Source: Globisporangium splendens
Lineage: Eukaryota > Oomycota > Peronosporomycetes > Pythiales > Pythiaceae
Length of the DNA stretch: 64,000 nt
Direction of reading: 5' to 3'
Assembly: GCA_006386115.1 (NCBI GenBank)
Contig: VFIW01000003.1
Location: 744,001-808,000, forward strand
Part shown: positions 52,381-61,504 of the stretch, in pieces
Layout: every line of letters begins with the position of its first letter
How positions within the stretch are numbered: position 1 is the first letter of the stretch
The notes under the pieces: generated by a model
What the model was told of the DNA's origin: nothing
Database searches by the model: none
Seen by the model: only the letters and a program-made list of their open reading frames with translations
Made by a program: the position numbers and the translations under genes

Positions 52381-54305
52381 GACGTACGGTATGCTAAACT
52401 GGTAGAACACACTGACTCTCATAGGGTATGTTTACCCTACCACTGTCTGTGTTTCGGCGAAAGCAACCGATTCTTGATTCTCAAGACCCGATTCTCATGC
52501 TTTGGTGAATAGAAGCAGTCAATGTGAAACCTATGCTCCGCTCCACTCTTAAAGAGATGTTCTCCACACTTGGATTCAGTGTTCCGCATGTGCTTCAGGT
52601 TTTGCCGCTGCAGTGAACACACAAAAACCGAAACCGGATCGACAGAGGGCGGACCCTGCAACCACCTGAATGCGATACAGATGTGAGATAGTGTGGCACC
52701 AGCCAGCACAGGAGGCCAGTGCAAACAACAACAACAAGTGTGTGGCCAGGAATACACGTATTTTTTTCCAGTAACTTTGCGTTTTTCATGCCAGCCAAAC
52801 AAACCTGCATATCTCTACGATCTAACACAATTGCAGACTAAAATACTAATAGCACGCGCGTGGAATTGGCGTGGATCCAACGCGAAAGTCTCATGGATAC
52901 AAAGTGCAAGCGTCGTCCCTGTCTGCCCTATAATGCATTGAAAATAACAACAAAAAACAACAAAAACAGGTACAGTATCAGCTTTCAGTCCATTGCGCTT
53001 GACGTTGGTACCCAAACGTGCAGGTTTGTTCGCGAAAGTGTTGTGGGCTCGTGCGTTGCTGCTGCACATTTGCATTTGCAGAAATGTGATGTTACCGCAG
53101 ACACATGTGCCGCAAGTGTGCCCCCTTCCACTCCCGCCTGATGGACATGGTGGTCAATGGCAGTGGACAGGTGCATGTAGGATAGTGCAACTTGGCTGAC
53201 TCTTTTCTGTGGCGCCGATTGATTGAAATGGATAGGTGTGGGTTGGGGGGCGCAAAAGATCCTATACACACTTCAAGATGTTTAGGTTCAGTGTGGCAAG
53301 AGAGTCAGACGAGTCAGCTCGAACGAGCTGAATGTCTCGGATGCATTTCAGTCACTCATCCACCCCAGCACGCAATTGTAGAGGTCGGGATCGGACGGTC
53401 TGCTGCTTGGGAATGCTGTCCACAAGTCGCAGATATCGAAATACGAAGGATTGTCCTTGCAGACGTTCAAAGAAGGGATAGGGCAGTTTGGACAGATTGA
53501 AACGCCAGTCCTTTTGCCAAGCACGACTTGCAAAGTGTGTGCGTGATTTCGCTGGGTCTTCACACAACAGCAAGCAAGCGTGCGTGGATTGCAAGTGCTT
53601 TCTGCATATGGTTTTTCGTATTCTGCAGCAAGCAAACATGCACAACCCAAGCAATGTCCCCGTCCTACCACATCCTGCTTGTGCAAATGCCAATCCTTCA
53701 CCTTGGATCTTTCGAATTGTGCCACAGTATGCGCAAGCGAACGCAGAAAGCGAACGCAGAAAGCGAACGCAGAAAGCGAACGCAGAAAGCCAACGCTGGT
53801 CTCCTTTTCTCCAATTCGCCATTGCTTTTCCTAAATCCCGCACCAAAGTGGTGACACAACCCCCCCCAATGCTTTTCGCCCTTTTTCTGTCCCTCTCCCA
53901 TCTGGTTTGCTTGTGCTTTTGATCCGTCGTGGCGTTGTGAGCCTTTTGCAACGGGAGACTCCTCTTCTCTTTTGCAGCCAGACGAGCGCACGACTGCCTC
54001 TCTCGCGCACATCCACCAGCACTCAGCAAGTCTCCCTCGCTCCCTCCCACACATACAACCAGGCTGCGTGCAGCACGTTTTCCCCCAAACGCTCGTGCAC
54101 AAGACCCCCTCACTCAGCCATTCGAAACGCGAATCCGCCATCAAGCAAACAAATCGTGATCAGCAGCAGCAGACAACAACTTGTTGCAGTATTTACAGCA
54201 TTTGCTTGATACACTTGCAGCCTCGTCCGACAACAAACGCAGCTGCGCCATCAACAAACAAACAATAACAAGCAAACAAACCTTCGTGCAACTTCAGCGA
54301 CTATC
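52381..54305. other. Intergenic region with 13-bp tandem repeat
   Basis: About 1.9 kb. No gene recognised: overlapping frames around 53350-54140 on both strands arise partly from a 13-bp tandem repeat and from C-rich 5' leader sequence. The right end (about 53990-54305) is CA-rich and is probably the 5' untranslated region and promoter of the GH16 gene. Confidence 0.45.
53738..53796. repeat. 13-bp tandem repeat, about 4.5 units
   Basis: Unit CGAACGCAGAAAG repeated four times, followed by a diverged partial unit (CCAACGC). Because 13 is not a multiple of three, every frame is read in turn, which explains repeated Lys/Arg-rich translations here. Confidence 0.9.
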
Positions 54306-55855
54306 ATGACCACGACCGAGTTTAGCGAGGAGCACACGGCGCGCGCGAGCGGCCCGACGTTCCCGACTGCCTACGACGAGAAGGACGACTTCAGCGCGCT
54401 CAAGGAGAAGCTCGCGGCGCGGAAGAAGCCCATCTACGCCGGTCTCGCCTTCCTCTGTGTCGTCGTCGTCGGCGTCTCCATCGGTGTATCCACGGGCAGC
54501 AGCACGGCTGCCAACAACCAGTCCGGCGAGGTATTATGACACCTCTCTCTATGCATCTCTCTAAATTATAGCGTGTCGACTCACTGTATATGGCTTTGAC
54601 TGTGATGTTAGTCGGGTGACTTGACGAGCGATTCGTCGTCGACGGCGTCCAAGGCTGCGAGTGCGTCCACGGCGGAGATCGGGGGCGACGCCGACTCGGT
54701 GCAGGGCACCGTCAAGACCACGGGCTCGGGCTCGGCGCTCGACGCGGCTGCGGGCGCGCGCAAGAGCTGGACGTCGCTCTCGGGCTCCGGCTCGGGCTCG
54801 TCGTCGTCGGCGGGCTCAGCCGGACACGACCAGGCTGGATCTGCGTCCAGTACGTGGTTCTATTGTTCATCATGGCTTAATGGGGGAATAGCCTCGAGAC
54901 TGACCTTGTCTGTTGTTATTTAGACTCGTCGTACTCGTACTCGTCGTCGCCAAGCCCCAGTCCAGGTCCCACGACGGCCGTGCCGACGCCATCGCCGACG
55001 GACGGTCCACAGTTGCCGTACAGCGCACTCGACTTTGACTGGACGGACGTGTCCAACTGGCAGTACGCGAGTGGCGCGGCTGCGAGCTCGAGCATCTTCA
55101 CGGACGGCGGCATCAAGCTCACGCCGGCCAACAGCGCCGAGCCGATCCGCACCAAGCAGGGCTGGAGCGGCGAGAAGGTCGTGCTCATCGAGTGGGAGCG
55201 CTCGTCCACGAGCGACACCAACATCTGGATGCTCAACACGAAGCTCCAGTCGCAGTTCGCCGTCGGCAACGGCTGGCCGTACTGGGGCGAGCTCGACATC
55301 TTCGAGATGTTCACACAGGACGCGCTCGACAAGTCGTCGTACGACTTCAGCGGCACGGGCGGCGCCGCTGTGTCAAGCTACGGCCAGTTGACCATGCACA
55401 TGGGTCCACCGACGGGCAGCGGCGACCCGTGCTACTGCGCGGCGCGTGCGTCCAAGAGCTCGTGGTACCAGGGCACGAGTCCGATGACGTCCGGGTGCAC
55501 GGCCGAGTTCTCCAACTCGGGCCAGAACTCGATCGCGACGGTCTGGGGCAGCGACAGCAACGGCCAGTACATTCAGCTCATCCAGAACCCGACGATCACC
55601 AAGGGCGGCAAGAAGAACAACGCGGTGACGTACGACATCGCCACGGGCAGCGGTGCCGTCACCACCAAGATTTACAACAATGCCAACCTGTTCTGGGGCG
55701 TGCCGGCGAGCAGCGCGTGCGCCGTCAACGGCGGCCACAACCCGACCACGGGCTTCCCGTTCTTCGAGGAGTTCCGCATCATCCTCGAAGAGCAGAAGAA
55801 GGACTCGAGCGCCTGGTTCAAGGTCACCAACATCCAGATCTTCAAGAAGAACTAA
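54306..55855 (+). CDS. GH16-family glucanase-like type II membrane protein
   Basis: Three exons: 54306-54530, 54612-54849 and 54924-55855; 464 residues. A cytoplasmic N-tail of about 45 residues precedes one hydrophobic anchor (YAGLAFLCVVVVGVSIGVS, about 47-65). A Ser/Thr/Gly/Ala-rich and then Pro-rich stalk reaches about residue 180. The catalytic domain carries the GH16 active-site motif ELDIFE (Glu277, Asp279, Glu282), with the two glutamates as nucleophile and acid/base. WPYWGELDIFEMF and FPFFEEFRIILEEQ are typical of laminarinase-type members. Oomycete walls are mainly beta-1,3/1,6-glucan, so wall glucan cleavage or transfer at the cell surface is likely. Its 3' end is 66 bp from that of the convergent RCC1 gene. 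Confidence 0.88.
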
Positions 55856-55888
55856 AGCCTGGACTTTGTAATGGCATGAATGTTTGTT

Positions 55889-55921
55889 TTTGTTTTGTTT
55901 TTGTTTTGTTTTGTTTTGTTT
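55889..55921. repeat. (TTTTG)n-type low-complexity tract
   Basis: About six TTTTG/TTTTTG units in the 66-bp gap between two convergent genes; probably part of the 3' end signals of one or both. Confidence 0.75.
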
Positions 55922-58330
55922 TTACTGATCCTTGCCGGGAGCTAGACGAGCTTTTCTACTTTTTGTAGGAGACACAAGGAGCTCATCTTCTTGAATGCGC
56001 ATCGGACGGTCTGCAAATGTACATCGAGTGGTTGGTTCCCGTCCCAAGTCGTCGTTGTTGTGCTCTATATCCTCTTCCACTGGTACTATCGCCGTCAACT
56101 TCCCACATGCACAATGCTGAGCCGCTTGCTGCTGCCTTCTTCCAAACGCGATGGGTTTGAGCGTATGCCGCTCATGGCATCTTCGAGCGCAATGGCGACA
56201 AATTGGCGCCAAGTTGCACATATCGCAGCCCACAAAGATTCCGAATGCGCTGCTGGTCGTCGACTGTGACGTCTCGCAGACGCAAAAGCACGATTGTAAT
56301 GAGGCATTGACGCCTTCGTCTGGATGCAAGTACGACGCCAGTGGTCCCAGTGGGAACTTTCGCCAGCGATCCATGCCCTGTCCGTCTACATAAGCCAAAT
56401 GGAAGTGGTGTCAGTAGCGTCATAGTGGTCGAATGGAGCAAGCTAGCAGCAAAACTTACGAATGCGGACGAGTCCCAGCGCGTGGTGAGACCCAATGGAC
56501 ACCTGCGTCACATAGTTGCCTTTCCACACAGCGCCACTGATGCTGTTGATGCTGTCTGGAGGCTCCAATTTCCACGGCGCATACGTCGTTCTACTGCCGG
56601 AGCAACCGGTTTTGCCGTGCATGGCGTCGCCCCACGTAAAGAGCTCGCCGTCGCCTACGAGGCACAGTAATCCAAAGTCACTATAGTGAAAGCTCCTCAG
56701 CACTAGTCATCTAACAGAAGCGCGAACCTGTGAGCACGGCCGAGTACCTCGCGCCAGCGCCGATACGCGCGATGTGCACGTTCGCGAACTCGCTGATATA
56801 CGATGGCATCGCCACGTGGTCTTCTGGAGTCGCGATACCCAGTTGGCCATATTGGTTCCCTCCAAAGCCGTAGAGGAACGACTGCGACGATGGGACGCCA
56901 CAGAGCACAAGCGAATGGTCGTGACCCCCAGCCACTTGCGTCGCGTTGAGACCGCGGAAAAAGGTCACCTCTCGCGGACAGAGTTCCTGTGCATGACATT
57001 CGTCAAGTCCAAGCCCCAGTTGTCCGTCGTGCCCATTGCCCCACGAGTACACTGACGTGTAATCCCAAGCGAAATTGGCTGCTGCATCCTTTACAAGATG
57101 CAGTCGTGATACGAAGACGCCGAGAGTGTGGGAATACCCACATGCGACGTCAATAGCGATCCAGTCGGCGAGCGCGTCGATGCGCGTTGGAATAGCGACA
57201 TCCCCAGCCTCGCCGAGCCCAAGTTGGTCACAATTGCCTCGTCCCCACGAGTACACGTGGCCACTCGACGAAACCGCGATTGTGAAATGGTTCCCAGCAG
57301 CGAGTTTCGTGACTTTGATGCCGTCGAGACCAGAGACGAGTCGTGGCACTTTATGCACGACCACGACAGGTGGTTGTGGCGTTTTTGTCTCACCATCATC
57401 TTCACTTTCGGTTGCTTCGTCCCTGTCGTCTCCCGTTGGGGTCGCGATAGTATTGGGGCGATTTGTGCCATTGCCTTCGTGATCGAGGGCGTTTTCCTTG
57501 GCGTCCATGGCTTCTTCGAAGCCAAGCTGGCCGTAGCACTGGGTCCCCCACGAGTACACTTGCCCTTGATCTGATGCACACACACACATTCGCAAGAGCA
57601 ATGCTGGCAAGTAAGCATGAAGTCCTAGATCTACAAGCTGTGTCGACGTCGTGAAACTGATACAACTTAGCGAACGTACTGTCCAGAGCATACGCAGCGA
57701 GGTGGCCCGCCACCACGGCGACGATTCTCGGCGGATGTTCCAGCTCCAAGTCCACTTTTCGTGGTTTCCGCATCCCGCAACCGTCTTGCTTCATGTACAG
57801 ACGACCACATTGATGCACGTCGCCATTATCTGGTGGTAAACGCAGCGAAAGTTGAGATTCGTCAGGAGCAACTCCATAGCATAAGTCACGCCATGGCCAA
57901 TTGGAAGGCACAAGCACTTACCTGTACGAAACAGGCTCAGGCGATTGCCAGCCGAGACACTTCGCACGACATGGTGGCGAAACGCCGCGACCATCTTCAT
58001 GGACTCTACACGAGTCGTGCGGTCGTGTCCCAGCGCGCCGTCGGTACTGCCATACCCCCACGAAAACGGTCGAGTCTTGAGCGCAGCTTTCTCCGCGGAC
58101 CGGTGCAACGTCGCTGCTAATCGGTAGCTTTCGCTGATACCTTTGCCGAGAAACCATGGAGCACTTGGTGGGTTACGACTGTCTTCTTGGGTATAAGCCC
58201 CACGCTTTTCCAACTCGAAGATCGATTCGCTGCGGAGAAATGGCGGACGCTCGTGGTACTTGAGTTTCTTCTTCTTCTTGCTGGGTACGGGGACGCCACA
58301 CGACGACGAAGACGCTGATGAGAGCGGCAT
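55922..58330 (-). CDS. RCC1-repeat protein with UBR-like zinc region
   Basis: Five exons: 58330-57922, 57871-57680, 57570-56728, 56654-56460 and 56385-55922; 700 residues. All introns are in phase 1. At least five RCC1-type propeller blades are visible: FSWGYGSTDGALGH, VYSWGTQCYGQLGF, VYSWGRGNCDQLGLG, VYSWGNGHDGQLGLG, LYGFGGNQYGQLGI and LFTWGDAMHGKTG. The C-terminal exon has a Cys/His-rich module (CFCVCE, GCDMCNLAPICRHCARRCHERH, CACGK) whose spacing resembles the UBR box, which binds N-degrons in ubiquitin ligases. A role as a substrate-recognition protein is inferred. An acidic loop (ESEDDGE) interrupts one blade. No RING or HECT domain is present, so any ligase function would need partners. 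Confidence 0.85.
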
Positions 58331-58640
58331 CGCGATAGCAGGAGGAGTCCTGGAGGATGCTGATTGCTGCTAGTGACGTCAAGAGCGGTGGGTATTCGAG
58401 CCTCGTTACGAGTTGGTTTGTATCTTGGGCAACGATTTGGCAGACTGGATGTCCCCATTTTGTCCACGACCTTTCGGGTACCACCAACATGAAAATGTGG
58501 AGCCACTCATTGATTTTAGATGCAAAATTGAAGTTATTTAGCATTTGATACTCGCTTTTAGGTTGGTATCAACTCTGATTTAATTACTGCTACTAGAAAT
58601 GCGCAAAATTTAGCTCAGCGATGGTTTTGCCTGTTCAGCT
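58331..58640. other. Intergenic region upstream of the RCC1 gene
   Basis: 310 bp between the RCC1 start and the 3' end of the trypsin-like gene (tandem on the minus strand). Nothing recognised beyond AT-rich sequence near 58500-58620. Confidence 0.4.
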
Positions 58641-60704
58641 TCAACACTGTGATCCTGGGCTGCCGTCTGTGAACCTGGTCGTGCGCTGGTGCAGTGCTTT
58701 CTGGTCGTATCTCGTGATGACCGCGAGTACGGACGCGAGGCTCTGTGACGACTGGAACACGAGGTCGCTGCTCTGGAAGAGCTCCTTGATGCTCGGACTC
58801 ACAATGTTGTCGTTGGCGCCAATGAGGAAGTCGATGACGGCGTCTTTGACCCCCGGTGAGAGATCTTTCGGGAGAGTGAACTCGTCTTTCGTTGCTGTTG
58901 AACTGTTGTTGGTGTATGCTGATCCAGTACTCGGCATTTCGGCTCCTGGTGATGGCGACGCACTTCCATTGACTTTAGGTGCTCTCGTTGGGGAAGGTGT
59001 CGGTGTGTTTGTCAGTCCATTGTCTGCACTGCCGTCCTGGAAAGCTGGTACTGGTGCTACGATGGACTTAGCCGCTGTCCAGGTCACCTCTTGCGCAATC
59101 CCGTCGATAAAGTCTTCACCTTGAGAAACGTTCGCGTACACACCTGGGAGGAACTGCACGCCACAGCCGCGACCAAAGCTGATGACCCCGAGCAGCGCGA
59201 CCTGGCCGGCCTCTGCGTCTGTGACGACAACTAGCGGACCGCCCGAGTCCCCGTCGCACGCATCCTTGCCTACTTGGCCCCCGGCACAAAACATGGACGG
59301 GTTCAAATTCAGCTGCAAATCGTCCTCGCATTGCTGGTTTGACGCGATAATGTTCACGTCCACAAAGCGGAGGACATCCGAGAGCACTTGACCCCATGGC
59401 GAGATGGCGCCGTAGCCAAAGATCTGACCTGCTCTTGGGATAGGGTACGAGTTGAACAGCGTCACTGGCGCTTCAACGCTCGGGTACTTGAGTTCTAGAA
59501 GCGCGAGGTCGTTCGCGAGCTGCATTTTGTCAAAATGAGGGTGAATGATCGCCCGCGCCACTCGGATTTGCTCGCCGTGCGAAGACCCCGAGGCAGCGAG
59601 TGAACCAATGGAGACCCACGGCATTTCGCCTCCATCGATGCAATGTGCCGCCGTGAGAACGAACGTCGGGGTCACGAGGCTGCCGCCGCAATAGTTGGCG
59701 CCTTTCCGCGTCTCGCGGATCCCCGTGAGGAACTTCATGTTGTCGGCGAGTTGCGGGACCGGGTCTCCAAGCAGAGTGGGAGGATCTGGAACTCCCCATT
59801 TTGCGTCCTTGAGCAGCGGTTTCCCGAAAAACTCGGGTCCAGTTGCTTCGGCCCACGAGAAGCTCTGGGCAGCACCAGACAAATCGACTTGGCGTGTGCC
59901 GAAGCCAACAAAGTACCCCTGATTGGGACGCATGGTCGAAAACGTGAGGATACTCCACGCCTTGAGCTTGCTTGGGAGCGGGCGACTGTCGTCTAATTCA
60001 AGTGGAGCTATGCAGACAAACGCGTCGGCTAGCTGTGCAGTAGTGTCAGTGTCGTTGGACCCGACACAGTCGCTCAGACTCTCCGTGGCCACAACAACAT
60101 CCGACGTCGTGATATTGAGCGTCTCGCGATCGATATACAACACGTCAAAGCCGTAGTACCGCGCAAGATTGGCCATGTCGTCGACCGTCTCGTCGAGAAA
60201 AGGAAGCGGTGGCACGGAGTCTTCAGTCTGTACGTTCTCTCCACTTTCTTTTTCAGAAAGCGCCGCATTCGAGTTGGGGAGTGACGGCGCGTGTGCGAGT
60301 GTGAGCACCGCCCAGTCGTGTTGTTCCGATAGCAGCCCCGTGTCGTTCCCCATGGCACGTGTCACGTCAAACGCTGGGTCGAAGACGATCTCGCGCACGG
60401 CAATGCGCTCGGTTTCGTTGAACGAGCCTGTGTCCGCGTACGCGTCCAACGAGAAGCCAAAGGCGACCCATGCGCCTCCGTCATTCAGCGGCTGCTGCAC
60501 GTGCTTCTCCACGCATTGCGCCGAGGCGACCACGGATGTGGACGCGATGAGGACCACCACGCATGCGTGTGGCTCTGCGGACACCCCGAGCACGCCGAGC
60601 GCCTGCGCCGTGTAGCTGTGGTCGTAAGAACTCGCAGCAGTCTCGGCGGCGAGTGTCAGCACCGCGACGAGGCCGCTGAGTAAACGTGTAGGAAGCGACC
60701 GCAT
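58641..60704 (-). CDS. Secreted tandem trypsin-like protein, first domain a pseudoprotease
   Basis: 687 residues, intronless, from MRSLPTRLLSGLVAVLTLAAET, a clear signal peptide (hydrophobic core residues 8-22). The first chymotrypsin-fold domain (about 30-290) has VVASAQCVEK where a catalytic His is expected: Gln63 replaces it. No GDSGGP motif follows, so it is inactive. The second domain (about 310-560) has the full triad: His354 (LTAAHC), Asp399 (NDLALL) and Ser487 (GDSGGP), with Asp481 at the S1 pocket predicting trypsin-like Lys/Arg cleavage. A Ser/Thr/Pro-rich linker and a helical C-terminal tail (about 620-687) follow. Oomycetes secrete many trypsin homologues, including inactive ones that inhibit host glucanases. 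The target of this one is unknown. Confidence 0.88.
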   Translation of the reverse strand: MRSLPTRLLSGLVAVLTLAAETAASSYDHSYTAQALGVLGVSAEPHACVVVLIASTSVVASAQCVEKHVQQPLNDGGAWVAFGFSLDAYADTGSFNETERIAVREIVFDPAFDVTRAMGNDTGLLSEQHDWAVLTLAHAPSLPNSNAALSEKESGENVQTEDSVPPLPFLDETVDDMANLARYYGFDVLYIDRETLNITTSDVVVATESLSDCVGSNDTDTTAQLADAFVCIAPLELDDSRPLPSKLKAWSILTFSTMRPNQGYFVGFGTRQVDLSGAAQSFSWAEATGPEFFGKPLLKDAKWGVPDPPTLLGDPVPQLADNMKFLTGIRETRKGANYCGGSLVTPTFVLTAAHCIDGGEMPWVSIGSLAASGSSHGEQIRVARAIIHPHFDKMQLANDLALLELKYPSVEAPVTLFNSYPIPRAGQIFGYGAISPWGQVLSDVLRFVDVNIIASNQQCEDDLQLNLNPSMFCAGGQVGKDACDGDSGGPLVVVTDAEAGQVALLGVISFGRGCGVQFLPGVYANVSQGEDFIDGIAQEVTWTAAKSIVAPVPAFQDGSADNGLTNTPTPSPTRAPKVNGSASPSPGAEMPSTGSAYTNNSSTATKDEFTLPKDLSPGVKDAVIDFLIGANDNIVSPSIKELFQSSDLVFQSSQSLASVLAVITRYDQKALHQRTTRFTDGSPGSQC

Positions 60705-61504
60705 GACGAGAGGTATGTGTCGCTCGGCGATTACAGGGAAGCTTCGAATTTCACGAATGCAAACAAGCGAAGGGAGGAAAGTCGCAAGCACACAGCAGCA
60801 TTCTGTTTCTTTTTCGTCATCAAGCACTGCAGAATAAGACCAGGAATTTCCATCATGACCAACACTCTGATATTACTTGCAGGGAATGGAACGTGTGCAT
60901 TACTGGATGTGCCACATTCACCGAATTTGGTGCGAGAGCGCAGTTGGGTGGGCGTTGGGTGGGAAAGACTCGACTTTGACAAGTCTCCATTGCGCGTTTT
61001 CGCGTCGGGACCATTTACGCGGTCTCACGAAAGAATGCATTTTCGCTCTCAAACACATTGCTCCAATCATTGCTGCATCTCATTTTGCCGCACTGCATCA
61101 GATTTACAAGGCTTCCTGTAACGAGGCTTTCTCACCTATGACTTGCAAGTGCAGGCTCCGCCAACAAGAGTCAGTCCACTGTGGCAAGAGCGTGGTCTTC
61201 CCTGCTTCACGTGACTGCTCAACAACAACTCAAAATTAGCAACCTCCTCTCTCAATCATCGTATTTTATTCTCCAATTCGAAGGTATCAACGTGATATTA
61301 CTCAGAGCTCTTCTATTCAAGTTAGACACAGTGCAGACAACAAATGTTTCCTGTATTTGGAGGGTCGACGGTACACACCATCGTGACTCATGGCTCAATT
61401 TGAATTTTTCAACTGCCTCCACACAAAAAAGGATCGAAAAGACCGAAAAGACCGAAAAGACCGAAAAGACCGGAAGAGCGAGAAAAGCGCACGCGCGTAG
61501 GAGC
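60705..61504. promoter_or_regulatory. Divergent promoter region (trypsin-like / Man1-like)
   Basis: About 800 bp between divergent genes. TATTCTCCAATTCG near 61268-61281 resembles the flanking promoter element and may mark the Man1-like start. A 9-bp tandem repeat (GACCGAAAA) at 61432-61473 lies in the presumed 5' leader. Confidence 0.45.
61432..61473 (+). repeat. 9-bp tandem repeat in 5' leader
   Basis: Four units of GA(C/T)CGAAAA plus a partial one, 32 bp before the ATG at 61505. It is in frame with the gene (Lys-Thr-Glu units), but no in-frame ATG lies upstream. Confidence 0.8.

Noticed and set aside
53488..54144. Overlapping frames of 100-250 codons around the 13-bp repeat
   Set aside because: They arise from the tandem repeat, which is read in all frames, and from a low-complexity leader; no motifs.
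55192..55968. Plus-strand frame of 258 codons in another frame of the GH16 gene
   Set aside because: Arg/His/Gln-rich shadow frame; the GH16 active-site motif lies in the other frame.
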